From: RGIG5579 sp045541915 | GTDB lineage: Bacteria > Bacillota > Clostridia > Oscillospirales > SIG627 | Reading direction: 5' to 3' | Length of the DNA stretch: 64,000 nucleotides | Assembly: GCA_045541915.1 (NCBI GenBank) | Contig: JAZQJZ010000037.1 | Location: 112,274-176,273, forward strand | Shown here: piece after piece, positions 7,534 to 15,563 of the stretch | How positions within the stretch are numbered: position 1 is the first letter of the stretch | How the letters are laid out: each line of letters starts with the position of its first letter | The notes under the pieces: model-generated | The model's database searches: none | Told to the model about the DNA's origin: nothing | The model's input: only the letters and a program-made list of their open reading frames with translations | Translations under genes and position numbers: made by a program

Positions 7534-8334
7534 TTGGAAGTGTATCTTCAGAAGATGGAAAAGCAAAAGAAGGCCAATACGGTGTTATCCTATCGGCGCG
7601 ATCTTTTCTCCCTGGCCAGCTATTTTGATCCAAAGCCCCTTTCTCAGGTATCTTATGACGAGCTTTTTTCTTATTTTAGTTTTCTTTCCCAAAAGGCATC
7701 CGCCGGCTCCCTTTCCCGAGCGCTTTCTGTGGCGCGAGGGTTCTTCCGCTATCTTTTGGAGACCGGGCAGATCCGGCTTGATCCTATGAAGGGAATTTGC
7801 GCCTCTTGCTTTTCCTGCCGAAAGGAAGAAATGCTAAAGTCCGAGGATTTTTCTCGCCTCATTTGTGATGTTTCCCCCGGGATCCGCGGAAGACGGGATG
7901 CGGCCATGATTGCCCTCCTCTGTGAGACGGGAATTCAGGTTTCAGAATTGGTGGCGCTGGATCGCAAGGATATCCTTTTTGCTCAAAACGAAATTCTTTG
8001 CGGAGCCGGACCGAAAAGACGCTCTGTGCCTTTGACGGGTGGCACAATGGATCTGATTGATGCCTATCTTTCCCTGGCCAGACTTCAGAATCCCGAAGAA
8101 AGTGCTCTGTTTTTAGGATCCTCCGGCAAACGAATGACCCGCCAAGGATTTTGGAAAAATTTAAAGGACCGTGCGCTGCGTTTGGGAATCCAGGGATGCA
8201 CTCCTCAGGGAATCCGTCAAGCGCTTTCCATGCACCTGATCCATCAGGGAAAATCGAAAAAGCAGGTGCTTTCCCTTTTGGGAAACCGATCGGACGCTCT
8301 TTTGCGTCAATACGAAAAACAAAAAAGGAATTGA
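7534..8334 (+). CDS. XerD-like tyrosine recombinase with degraded active site
   Basis: 266 residues against about 295 for XerD. The N-terminal SAM-like domain is typical (NTVLSYRRDLFSL), and the catalytic domain aligns well. Read against E. coli XerD, four of six catalytic positions differ: Arg148 is Gln135 (ETGIQVSEL), Lys172 is Ala158 (CGAGPKRR), His244 is Gln225 (TPQGIRQA), and His270 is Asn251 (LLGNRSD). Arg228 (for Arg247) and Tyr260 (for the nucleophile Tyr279) remain. It is therefore unlikely to recombine dif sites; a structural or regulatory role, or decay, are alternatives. The reading frame is intact, with a TTG start after GGGAGG and a promoter. It sits in the spoIIM-xerD arrangement and is followed 3 bases later by a DUF624-like gene. 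Confidence 0.85.
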   Translation: MEVYLQKMEKQKKANTVLSYRRDLFSLASYFDPKPLSQVSYDELFSYFSFLSQKASAGSLSRALSVARGFFRYLLETGQIRLDPMKGICASCFSCRKEEMLKSEDFSRLICDVSPGIRGRRDAAMIALLCETGIQVSELVALDRKDILFAQNEILCGAGPKRRSVPLTGGTMDLIDAYLSLARLQNPEESALFLGSSGKRMTRQGFWKNLKDRALRLGIQGCTPQGIRQALSMHLIHQGKSKKQVLSLLGNRSDALLRQYEKQKRN

Positions 8335-8337
8335 AAA

Positions 8338-9294
8338 ATGGGATTGTTAAATGGTTTTCTCAAGCCCGGAAAGGGCATAAAAAAAGAGGATGTTGCAAAG
8401 AATTTCGGCTTTAAGCGCTTCTTTTCCACTTTTGCCGATAAATTTTGGAGGCTGGTTACGCTCAACCTCTTATTCTTTCTTGTTAACGCCGCCGTGTTTG
8501 CTCTTTTTGCCTATCTGGCCGGAGTGGGAGGGGTTCCGTATCAAACCCCCACAAATGTTCTCTTTCAGCCTCTTTACGGTGTGATGCTCCACGGCGAAAG
8601 CCACGCTCTCAATGCCCTTTACGGGGTGGTGGGGATTCAGATTCAGCACACCTATCCCTCCACCGCAACAAACCTTCTCCTTTTGGCCGGGTGTATCACC
8701 CTTTTCACCTTCGGCCTTGCCACTGCCGCTATGACCTATATTCAGCGCAATTTTGTTCGAGCTGAGCCGGTGGATATGGCAGAGGACTTTTTCGGATGTA
8801 TCAAACGCAACTGGAAGCAGGCGATTCTTCTGGGACTTGTGGATATCTTGTTTGCCTTTGTTATCGCGTTTGATTTGATCAGTTACCTTTATGCCAATCA
8901 AAGCTTTATGATGCTGGTGCTTTTGTACCTTACCTTCTTTTTGACGGCCATCTATCTGATGATGCGTCCTTACATGTATTTGATGTGCATCACCTTTGAT
9001 CTGAAGATCGGCAAGATCATTAAAAATTCCTGGATTCTAGCCATTTCCGGTATCGGAAGAAATCTTCTCTGCGGTATTTGCGCCCTGGCGGTTCTGGTGC
9101 TGAATGTAGTGGTGTTCAGTTTCATCCCCTCCTTGGGAGTGGGAATGCTTTTCATCTTCACCATCTCCATTGCCTGGTTTTTCCAGATCTATGGCGCTTG
9201 GCCGGTGGTGAAAAAATATATGATTGACCCTTTCTACGAAGAAACGGCTCCAGAAGAAACAAAGGAAGAAGCCATTTTCGAAGATCGCGGCTAA
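8338..9294 (+). CDS. DUF624/YesL-like membrane protein
   Basis: 318 residues with about six membrane helices. The arrangement recalls YesL/DUF624 proteins: a first helix in FWRLVTLNLLFFLVNAAVF, a central amphipathic segment DFFGCIKRNWKQAI, and LMMRPYMYLMCITFDLKI, ending in an acidic cytosolic tail rich in Glu. DUF624 proteins have no proven function and often lie near carbohydrate genes. AAGGA lies 8 bases before ATG, and the gene starts 3 bases after the xerD-like stop, so it is in the same operon. Confidence 0.65.
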   Translation: MGLLNGFLKPGKGIKKEDVAKNFGFKRFFSTFADKFWRLVTLNLLFFLVNAAVFALFAYLAGVGGVPYQTPTNVLFQPLYGVMLHGESHALNALYGVVGIQIQHTYPSTATNLLLLAGCITLFTFGLATAAMTYIQRNFVRAEPVDMAEDFFGCIKRNWKQAILLGLVDILFAFVIAFDLISYLYANQSFMMLVLLYLTFFLTAIYLMMRPYMYLMCITFDLKIGKIIKNSWILAISGIGRNLLCGICALAVLVLNVVVFSFIPSLGVGMLFIFTISIAWFFQIYGAWPVVKKYMIDPFYEETAPEETKEEAIFEDRG

Positions 9295-9309
9295 TGAAAA
9301 AATAGATAA

Positions 9310-9345
9310 AGCCCAAGTGCCTTTTTAGACACTTGGGCTTTTTTT
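9310..9345 (+). terminator. Terminator
   Basis: Stem AGCCCAAGTG / CACTTGGGCT with T-run; it separates this operon from the convergent lipoprotein gene. Confidence 0.9.
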
Positions 9346-9369
9346 ACGTCGTTTATTTGGACCGATTTA

Positions 9370-10944
9370 TCAGGCAAGCAGTTTTCCGCTGAATGCAGTG
9401 AGTTTTTCGCCGGTGGAGAGTTGGACGGTGATCTCAATGGTGTTTTCTCCTGTTGCCAAAGGAGCAATTCCGTCTGTCATGTTCAAATAGTTACCGGCAT
9501 CATCCTTTTGCCAGGTGCTGTTGTTTGTTTTCATCGTGACTTCGCGGATTACGCCATTGGTGGCACGGTAAACATTCTTTTTCAGTTCATTTCCATCCTT
9601 GTCTTTTACGATAACAAAAACATCGGAAATGGAATAATTGGAACCTAACGCCATTTCTTCAAACTGCGCCATGGTGATGTTTTCAAGACCCTCTTGAAGA
9701 TTGGTAAATAGCACTGCTTTTTCCAAACCGGGACCGGTCATATCCATCAGTTGCTCTTTTGTGAAAGAGAAATTGGTGTAGCTGTCTTCCAGGTGGGAAC
9801 GAACATTGGCGCTGGCATAGTAGCTGTCCAAAAGCACTTTTTCCTCGGGAACATTGGGATCTAAGAATTCTGCAAAGGTAAAGGGGATATATTCTTGGCT
9901 CTGAAGATTTCTAAAGGTATATTCCTTTTCGGTTTCCCCTTGGGTGAAAATGCGTTTTTTGTGAAGGGTGGAAGAAAAACTCCACTTCTCACCTTGTTCC
10001 TGAACAGCCACATAACTTCTTTCATAGTCGATGGTGCCGTCAGTTTTCTTTTGCAGAGTGACTTTTTTCACCATCATTGTGTGTGTATCGCTGACCAGAA
10101 GATCTGCAGGCTTCATCTTGGCATAGCAACGATACATTCCGTCATCGCCGTTTGCCGCATTCCAATCTTCGATTACATTGACGGTATCGTATCCTGTGGG
10201 GTTTCCATCGGTTACTTCTCCGAATTTATCCAGAGTTTCCATATTGGGATACGTATAACCTAAGGGAATAAAGCCGTTATAGGCGTTCATCCAAGCGGTT
10301 CCTAAAAGATGGACGGAGTTGATCACTCTGCCCCAACCCCAAAAAGCGCCGAAGGAGCACTGGTTGAAGAAGGTCATCAAGCTGCGATATTTTTTGTAGA
10401 TGAAATTACCGCGATCTTCCACATCGGTCATTGCGGCGTCTTCACCGTAGCCTCCGTTTTCTGCAAAGGCTCGCTGGATGTCCATAACGGCGGTTTCTTC
10501 GTCATAATACTCCAACCAGCGATAAAGGTTTCCGCTTCCCTTGCTTTGGTAGGGGACGCCCACATAAATTGCGGTGGAGAGAATCTCTTTGTTCTTTGTT
10601 CCATAGGTCATCGGATAATCGGTAATATCCATATTGGGAAGCCATTGGAAGGTGAGCTGAAGGTAGAAATAATCCAGAGCCAGTTGCCGACGCTCTTCGT
10701 ACGTCATATCTTCCGTGGCGATGGGGAGGCTGTTTACCTGTTCAGCATTCAAGCGATTGGCAAGATACTTGGATTGAGAAGAATTTCCTTCGTTTTTTGA
10801 TTCTTCCGTTTTTTCGATTGTTTCTTGTGTGCTTTCTACAGTCTGATCAACATCACTTGACGGTGCGCTCTCACAAGAAGATAAAAGGGAAGTGAATAGA
10901 AGTGTGAGCGCAAGAAGTAAAGCGAAAACAGATTTTTGTTTCAT
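9370..10944 (-). CDS. Large surface lipoprotein, possibly with a papain-like (NlpC/P60-type) core
   Basis: 524 residues. A signal peptide ends in the lipobox LLSSC, so Cys24 should be lipidated; a Glu/Ser/Thr-rich linker follows to about residue 60. The middle holds CSFGAFWGWGRV followed by a helix, then about 90 residues later DTHTMMVKKV and YVAVQEQ. A Cys at the start of a helix followed by a His on a strand is the pattern of NlpC/P60-like and CHAP cysteine peptidases (compare GHV...MV...EQ), so a wall peptidase or amidase is possible. The C-terminal 120 residues look like a beta-rich domain. The assignment is inference. It has its own consensus promoter, and AAGGAG precedes the ATG. Confidence 0.7.
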   Translation of the reverse strand: MKQKSVFALLLALTLLFTSLLSSCESAPSSDVDQTVESTQETIEKTEESKNEGNSSQSKYLANRLNAEQVNSLPIATEDMTYEERRQLALDYFYLQLTFQWLPNMDITDYPMTYGTKNKEILSTAIYVGVPYQSKGSGNLYRWLEYYDEETAVMDIQRAFAENGGYGEDAAMTDVEDRGNFIYKKYRSLMTFFNQCSFGAFWGWGRVINSVHLLGTAWMNAYNGFIPLGYTYPNMETLDKFGEVTDGNPTGYDTVNVIEDWNAANGDDGMYRCYAKMKPADLLVSDTHTMMVKKVTLQKKTDGTIDYERSYVAVQEQGEKWSFSSTLHKKRIFTQGETEKEYTFRNLQSQEYIPFTFAEFLDPNVPEEKVLLDSYYASANVRSHLEDSYTNFSFTKEQLMDMTGPGLEKAVLFTNLQEGLENITMAQFEEMALGSNYSISDVFVIVKDKDGNELKKNVYRATNGVIREVTMKTNNSTWQKDDAGNYLNMTDGIAPLATGENTIEITVQLSTGEKLTAFSGKLLA

Positions 10945-10973
10945 TGTTTTAATCTCCTTGCTGATTTTTCTTA

Positions 10974-11002
10974 ATTATAACATAACATACCCCTACTGTC
11001 AA
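10974..11002 (-). promoter_or_regulatory. Promoter of the large lipoprotein gene
   Basis: On the minus strand, TTGACA at 11002-10997 and TATAAT at 10979-10974, both consensus, with a 17-base spacer. Confidence 0.9.
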
Positions 11003-11036
11003 GAAAAGAACAAAACGGGAGAGGCTGCTACAAAAG

Positions 11037-11074
11037 ACCACCCGAAAAAGGAACCTCTTGCTTTTTCGGGTGGT
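11037..11074 (-). terminator. Terminator after the phosphohexomutase gene
   Basis: A 13-base stem ACCACCCGAAAAA / TTTTTCGGGTGGT, followed on the minus strand by CTTTTG. Confidence 0.7.
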
Positions 11075-11105
11075 TATGATTTGAGGTTTTAAGGGGGAGT
11101 GCGGA

Positions 11106-12779
11106 TCAAAGTCCGGTTTTTTCCTTGATCTTTTCTTGGAGATTGGAAAGGAGTGCCTGGGCACTTTCCTGATCCTTTTCCCGGATGCAATAGTAGAATT
11201 TGATCTTAGGCTCCGTTCCGGAGGGACGGGCGGCCACCCAGCTTCCGCCGGAAAGGTAGAATTTTAATACGTTGGAACGGGGAAGATCCTCCACCCCTTT
11301 TGCATAGTCCAGAACGTTTTCCACGCCCGGCAAAAAGCTGTGGTCCTCCCGGAGCTGACTCATAATCTGGGAAATTCTCTCCAGGCCTTCTTTTCCTTGA
11401 AGAGTAAAAGATTCCACCTTGTCAAGGTAATAGCCGAATTCATCGTAAAGATCGGAAAGGGCATCGATGACAGTTTTTCCTTCTTTTTTGTAGAAGGCGG
11501 CCATTTCGGCAATGAGCATGGAGGCCACCACAGCATCCTTGTCTCTGGCGTGGGTGCCGGCAAGGTAGCCGTAGCTTTCCTCATAGCCCAGAACAAAGTG
11601 ACGGGCCTCGGGAAGAGAGGAAAGCTGTTCCTTTTCGAACAGGGTCACCTTTTCTCCGATGAACTTGAATCCTGTAAGCACCTGCATGGCCTGACAGCCT
11701 CTCTTTTTGGCAATGACAATGCCAAGGTCGCTGGTGACAATGGTGTTGATCACAACGGGATTGGTACCCAGAACCGTTTTGGTTTTCAGAAGAAAGTCCA
11801 CCAGAAGCGCACCCACTTGATTCCCGGTGACAAGCGACATTTTTCCTTCATGGCGCACGGCAATGCCGATTCGGTCTGCATCGGGATCGGTTCCGATCAC
11901 AAGATCGGCGCCAATTTTTTCTGCCATTTCAATGCCCATCAAAAGAGCGCCTCTCTCCTCCGGATTGGGGCTTTTTACCGTGGGGAAATTGCCGTCGGGC
12001 ATTTCTTGCTCTTTGACCATATGAACATCGGTAAAGCCATCTTTTTCTAAAATCTGCAGAACCGGTTTTCTTCCGGTGCCGTGAATGGGAGTAAAGACCA
12101 ATTTCAGATTGCGCTTTGCTTCCGGATCTTTGAGAGTGGACTGGCGTAAAACTTCATTGGTGAACAAATCCAGGGTTTCATCGCCCACCATAGTCAAAAG
12201 AGAATCGTCGCCGGAATTGGGAATCTGCGCCCAATCGGTCAAATCATTCATTTTAGAAAGAACCGCCTCGGCTTCTTCAATTCCCAATTGATAGCCTCTG
12301 GGGTCATATACCTTATAGCCGTTGTAAATAGGGGGATTGTGGCTGGCAGTCACAACAATTCCCGAAGCACATCCAAAGTGACGGACGGAAAAAGAAAGAA
12401 CCGGTGTGGGAACGCATTGGTCAAAAAGGTAAACAGGGATTCCAAGTGAGGTCAGAACATCAGCAGAAAACCTTGCCAGTGTGTCGGACTGGTTTCGGGT
12501 ATCGTATCCGATGACAACACCTTTTTTCTTGGTATCGGGATCGTGTTCCAATAGATAAAGTCCCAGTCCCAGGGTAGCTTTTCCCACAGTGTAGCGGTTC
12601 ATCCGGTTGGTTCCGGCGCCCATTATACCACGAAGCCCTGCGGTTCCGAATTCCAGATCTTTATAAAAACGGTCTTCGATTTCTTTTTCATCTTTCAGAG
12701 CCAAAAGCTCGCGGTGCGTGTCTTCATCAAAAGCGGGAGAGGTACACCAGAAACGGTATTTTTCTTTGTATGATAGCAT
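11106..12779 (-). CDS. Phosphoglucomutase/phosphomannomutase (alpha-D-phosphohexomutase)
   Basis: 557 residues, typical of the long Firmicutes PgcA-type enzyme. It interconverts glucose 1- and 6-phosphate (or mannose phosphates), supplying precursors for wall polymers and glycolipids. The active-site phosphoserine loop TASHNPPIYNGYK, the metal loop DPDADRIGIAV, the sugar-binding loop GYEESYG and the C-terminal phosphate-binding loop ARPSGTEPKIKFY are all present in order. The early motif FGTAGLRGIMGAGTNRMN also fits. AAGGAGG precedes the ATG. It is monocistronic with its own terminator. Confidence 0.95.
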   Translation of the reverse strand: MLSYKEKYRFWCTSPAFDEDTHRELLALKDEKEIEDRFYKDLEFGTAGLRGIMGAGTNRMNRYTVGKATLGLGLYLLEHDPDTKKKGVVIGYDTRNQSDTLARFSADVLTSLGIPVYLFDQCVPTPVLSFSVRHFGCASGIVVTASHNPPIYNGYKVYDPRGYQLGIEEAEAVLSKMNDLTDWAQIPNSGDDSLLTMVGDETLDLFTNEVLRQSTLKDPEAKRNLKLVFTPIHGTGRKPVLQILEKDGFTDVHMVKEQEMPDGNFPTVKSPNPEERGALLMGIEMAEKIGADLVIGTDPDADRIGIAVRHEGKMSLVTGNQVGALLVDFLLKTKTVLGTNPVVINTIVTSDLGIVIAKKRGCQAMQVLTGFKFIGEKVTLFEKEQLSSLPEARHFVLGYEESYGYLAGTHARDKDAVVASMLIAEMAAFYKKEGKTVIDALSDLYDEFGYYLDKVESFTLQGKEGLERISQIMSQLREDHSFLPGVENVLDYAKGVEDLPRSNVLKFYLSGGSWVAARPSGTEPKIKFYYCIREKDQESAQALLSNLQEKIKEKTGL

Positions 12780-12849
12780 AGGAAACCTCCTTGATAATAT
12801 GAAAATAGTATAACGCGAAAACCCCTTTCAGTCAACAAAAATGTCTGCC

Positions 12850-12878
12850 TTGACAAAAGGAGATGGTTTTGCTATAAT
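12850..12878 (+). promoter_or_regulatory. Promoter of the first CNNM gene
   Basis: TTGACA at 12850-12855 and TATAAT at 12873-12878, consensus, with a 17-base spacer. It lies about 230 bases before the start codon at 13107. Confidence 0.9.
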
Positions 12879-12884
12879 ATCCGC

Positions 12885-13106
12885 GAAGTTAGAAAAGAAA
12901 GGAGACGATAGAAGACAATATGGACACGGACAGTCATAGTTGTACCGAGCAAAATGATATCCCTCCCATACAGATTTGGGTTTTGAATATTGAACAAAAT
13001 CGCTGGCATCACCTATCTTATCATATTCGAGGATAGGTTATGTCTTTTTGTTTTGCATTCGAAAAAAGATCGTTTATTGCTTTACTTATGTGGAGAGGAT
13101 ATATTG
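12885..13106 (+). promoter_or_regulatory. Long 5' leader of the CNNM gene, possible attenuator
   Basis: About 220 transcribed bases lie between the promoter and the CNNM start. They include a 38-codon ORF (12920-13036) and a hairpin at 13011-13038 (ACCTATC / GATAGGT) followed by a moderately T-rich stretch. The ORF stop codon lies in the 3' arm of the hairpin. Genes for Mg or Mn transport often have sensing leaders, but I find no match to the M-box or yybP-ykoY consensus. Regulatory function is inference. Confidence 0.4.
12920..13036 (+). CDS. Possible 38-residue leader peptide
   Basis: ATG 12920 to TAG 13034-13036, starting MDTDSHSCTEQ, with a Pro-Pro pair (DIPPIQ) and a His-rich end (RWHHLSYH). 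The nearest purine-rich site (GGAG at 12901) is 15 bases away, so translation would be weak. It is listed because its stop codon falls within the leader hairpin, an arrangement that could couple translation to folding. It may equally be chance. Confidence 0.2.
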   Translation: MDTDSHSCTEQNDIPPIQIWVLNIEQNRWHHLSYHIRG

Positions 13107-14438
13107 ATGAATTTAGTTGGACCTTTATTGTTACAGATCGTACTGATTTTTTTAAATGCGGTGTTTGCCATGGCAGAAATTGCCGTTATCAGCATCAGCG
13201 AAGCAAAATTAAACCGCTTGGCAGAGCAGAAGAATAAAAAAGCCCAGCGTCTTTTGAAGCTGAAGGGAGAGCCTGCCAAGTTTTTGGCCACCATCCAGGT
13301 TGCCATTACCCTTTCCGGATTTTTGGGATCTGCCTTTGCAGCAGAGAACTTTTCCGGATATCTGGTGGATTTGTTTTCCCGTTTTCTTCCCGGTGTGGAT
13401 CCGGGCTTCTTGGATAGTGTTGCGGTGGTTTTGATCACCTTGATTCTGTCTTATCTGTCTTTGATCTTTGGAGAACTGGTTCCCAAGCGGGTTGCTATGA
13501 GAAAAACAGAGCAGATGGCCCTTGGCCTTTCCGGAACGGTTTATTCCGTTTCCCGTGTGTTTGCTCCTATTGTATGGTTTTTGACTGTTTCCACCAACGC
13601 AGTTCTTCGCATGATTGGAATTGATCCCAATGCAGAAGAGGAAGAGGTGAGTGAAGAGGATATCCGTATGATGGCGGAGGTGGGTGCCGAAACCGGTGCC
13701 ATTGAAGCAGATGAGAGAGAACTGATCGAAAACATTTTTGAGTTTGACGATCTGACTGTGGGTGAAATTGCCGTCCACCGAACGGATGTTACCTTGCTTT
13801 GGATGGAAGAGAGCGATCAGGAATGGGAGAATACCATTGCCTCCAGCCGCTTCACCATGTATCCCATTTGCGACGGCAGCATTGATAATATTGTGGGTGT
13901 TCTGGATACCAAGGATTATTTCCGCTTGGAGCAAAAGACACGAAAAGAGATTCTGGAAAAAGCAGTTCGCAGTCCCTATTTTGTTCCCGAGGGAGCAAAG
14001 GCGGATGTGACCTTCCGGAATATGAAAAAGCAAAAAGCCTCTTTTGCTATTGTTTTAGATGAATATGCCGGCTTTTCCGGTATCATTTCCATCAAAGACT
14101 TGATCGAAAGGATCGTTGGAGATATTACCGATGAGAGCGAACCGGAGGAGAAGGAGGCTCAGCTTCATCGCATTGATGAAAGAAGCTGGCGTATTGATGG
14201 CAATGTTTCTCTGGCGGTGTTAACCAAAACCCTGGAAGTGGAATTTCCCGATGATTACGAAACCATCAGCGGTTTTGCGCTGGGTCTCTACGGCGCGGTT
14301 CCGGAAGATGGAAGTGAATTTTCTGTGGAATATGAGGGAATTCAGATCCAGGTTCAGGATGTTCAGGAGCATCAGGTTTCCCGTGCGGTGATCACCATTC
14401 CCGAAAAGGTGGAAGACGAGGAAGACGAGGAAGAATGA
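13107..14438 (+). CDS. CNNM/CorC-type transporter (HlyC/CorC family), with all domains
   Basis: 443 residues with the full family layout: CNNM/DUF21 membrane domain (residues about 1-190, containing MAEIAVISISEAKL and FGELVPKRVAM), a CBS pair (about 205-330, with DEYAGFSGIISIKDLIE), and a C-terminal CorC_HlyC domain (about 345-430). Members export Mg or related divalent cations or regulate such transport. The ELVPKR motif is the conserved DUF21 signature. ATG 13107 follows GGAGAGG by 8 bases; upstream in-frame codons lie in the leader. The tail is acidic. It is the first of three family members in this window, and alone has the long leader. Confidence 0.9.
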   Translation: MNLVGPLLLQIVLIFLNAVFAMAEIAVISISEAKLNRLAEQKNKKAQRLLKLKGEPAKFLATIQVAITLSGFLGSAFAAENFSGYLVDLFSRFLPGVDPGFLDSVAVVLITLILSYLSLIFGELVPKRVAMRKTEQMALGLSGTVYSVSRVFAPIVWFLTVSTNAVLRMIGIDPNAEEEEVSEEDIRMMAEVGAETGAIEADERELIENIFEFDDLTVGEIAVHRTDVTLLWMEESDQEWENTIASSRFTMYPICDGSIDNIVGVLDTKDYFRLEQKTRKEILEKAVRSPYFVPEGAKADVTFRNMKKQKASFAIVLDEYAGFSGIISIKDLIERIVGDITDESEPEEKEAQLHRIDERSWRIDGNVSLAVLTKTLEVEFPDDYETISGFALGLYGAVPEDGSEFSVEYEGIQIQVQDVQEHQVSRAVITIPEKVEDEEDEEE

Positions 14439-14450
14439 TCCCAGTGAAAA

Positions 14451-14482
14451 AGAGCGGATGTGAATGCATCCGTTCTTTATTT
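14451..14482 (+). terminator. Terminator after the first CNNM gene
   Basis: Stem GCGGATG / CATCCGT followed by TCTTTATTT. Confidence 0.7.
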
Positions 14483-14584
14483 ATGCCCTGTTTTTTCCGG
14501 AATCACTCTTATCTTTTTGGTATTCTTATCAATTTTAAGAAGGCCCTTGCATAGAATAGAAAAAGAAACTGTAAGGGAGGGAAC

Positions 14585-14845
14585 ATGATGGAATTGGACC
14601 GTGATCTACTGGAGAAGATCCGTCTTTTGGATGATGATAAGCTCCGCTTGGCCATAGGAAATGTGGCGCAGAGTATGGGGATCGATCCCAATATGGCGGC
14701 TGCGTATCTTGGCGATATGCAAAAGATCAAGGATACCGTGGCAAGTCTGAAGCAAGAGGATCTGAACCAGATCCAAAACGCACTGGGGCAGGAAAATACC
14801 GAAAAACTGGTGGAAAAGATCCGCTCTGAAGTGAAAGGAGACTGA
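14585..14845 (+). CDS. Small helical protein of unknown function, first of three
   Basis: 86 residues, mostly helical and charged, with no membrane segment. It contains LDDDKLRLAIGNVAQSMGIDP, then a second helical half rich in Gln and Glu. I do not recognise a named family; related small ORFs occur in Clostridia in this three-gene order, from memory. GGAGG precedes two adjacent ATG codons (14585 and 14588); either could be used. The next gene begins directly at its stop codon, so translation is probably coupled. Confidence 0.7.
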   Translation: MMELDRDLLEKIRLLDDDKLRLAIGNVAQSMGIDPNMAAAYLGDMQKIKDTVASLKQEDLNQIQNALGQENTEKLVEKIRSEVKGD

Positions 14846-15223
14846 ATGGACGGCAATTTTTCTGATCAATTGAAAACGGTTCTGTCGGATCCGGATGCCA
14901 TGGCAACCATTGCAAAGCTGGCCCAAAACTTTGCTCAAAAAAACGCTTCCCAAGGGGAAGGCGGGGCAAGTGAGACGGAGGCAACCCCGGCTCAAATCTC
15001 ACCTCCGGTTACAGAACCCGCCTTTGGCGGCATTGGCGATCTGATGCGTCAGCCGGCCATTGCGGGTGCCTTGAATCTTTTGAGCAACGGTAGTCAGGAG
15101 AGAGTGGCGCTTTTGAAGGCTATGCGGCCCTTTGTAAAAGAAGAGAAAAAAGAAAAGCTGGACCGTATTATTCAAACTATGAAAATGCTGGAGCTTTTGG
15201 GTTCTGCCCAAAAATTGTTGTAG
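14846..15223 (+). CDS. Helical protein of unknown function, second of three
   Basis: 125 residues. An N-terminal helix (DQLKTVLSDPDAMATIAKLA) leads into a low-complexity Ala/Glu/Pro linker (about residues 35-60) and a C-terminal helical domain with ERVALLKAMRPFVKEEKKEKLDRII. The phrase on recurrent LLKAM.PF...K.EKLD is typical of small Clostridia proteins next to the gene upstream. There is no signal peptide. It begins immediately after the previous stop, preceded by AAAGGAG. Function is unknown. Confidence 0.75.
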   Translation: MDGNFSDQLKTVLSDPDAMATIAKLAQNFAQKNASQGEGGASETEATPAQISPPVTEPAFGGIGDLMRQPAIAGALNLLSNGSQERVALLKAMRPFVKEEKKEKLDRIIQTMKMLELLGSAQKLL

Positions 15224-15235
15224 GAGGGGAAGAAT

Positions 15236-15523
15236 ATGTATTCAGGACCTTTGTACCGAACACCGTTTCAGCCGGATCCCACCAATATGCAGCATCGTGA
15301 GATGAGGGAAGAATACAGCAGAATGCTTCGCCAGAGAGAAGAGACGCTTCTCACGGAAGATGGGACGTGGCAGCATAAGCCGGAAAGTCTTTCCAGACTT
15401 TTGGAAATGGTCTCCCCGGAGGATTCCGCGCTGATCGCATTGATTGTCTTTCTCCTTTGCGACAATACCACAAACGATGTGGTGCTCTTGGGAATTTTGC
15501 TTTACGTTTTGCTTTCCAAATAA
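15236..15523 (+). CDS. Small protein with a C-terminal hydrophobic segment, third of three
   Basis: 95 residues. The first 60 are polar (Arg, Glu and Gln rich, with PLYRTPFQPDPTN), and the last 30 form one or two hydrophobic segments (SALIALIVFLLC and VVLLGILLYVLLS) likely to enter the membrane as a tail anchor. AGGAGGGG precedes the ATG. It closes the three-gene operon before a bidirectional terminator and may anchor the two soluble proteins; that is inference. Confidence 0.75.
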   Translation: MYSGPLYRTPFQPDPTNMQHREMREEYSRMLRQREETLLTEDGTWQHKPESLSRLLEMVSPEDSALIALIVFLLCDNTTNDVVLLGILLYVLLSK

Positions 15524-15559
15524 AAAAAGAAATTGCACCACGGTGCAATTTCTTTTTTT
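15524..15559. terminator. Bidirectional terminator
   Basis: A long stem, AAAAAAAGAAATTGCACC with its complement, a 2-base loop, and T7, between convergent genes. Confidence 0.9.
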
Positions 15560-15563
15560 AAAC

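Noticed and set aside
7534..8334. XerD-like gene as an integrase of a mobile element
   Set aside because: It sits in the chromosomal spoIIM-xerD arrangement, has the XerD domain layout, and lacks an att site or cargo.
12885..13106. M-box or yybP-ykoY riboswitch in the CNNM leader
   Set aside because: Neither consensus core could be found; the leader is reported only as a candidate attenuator.
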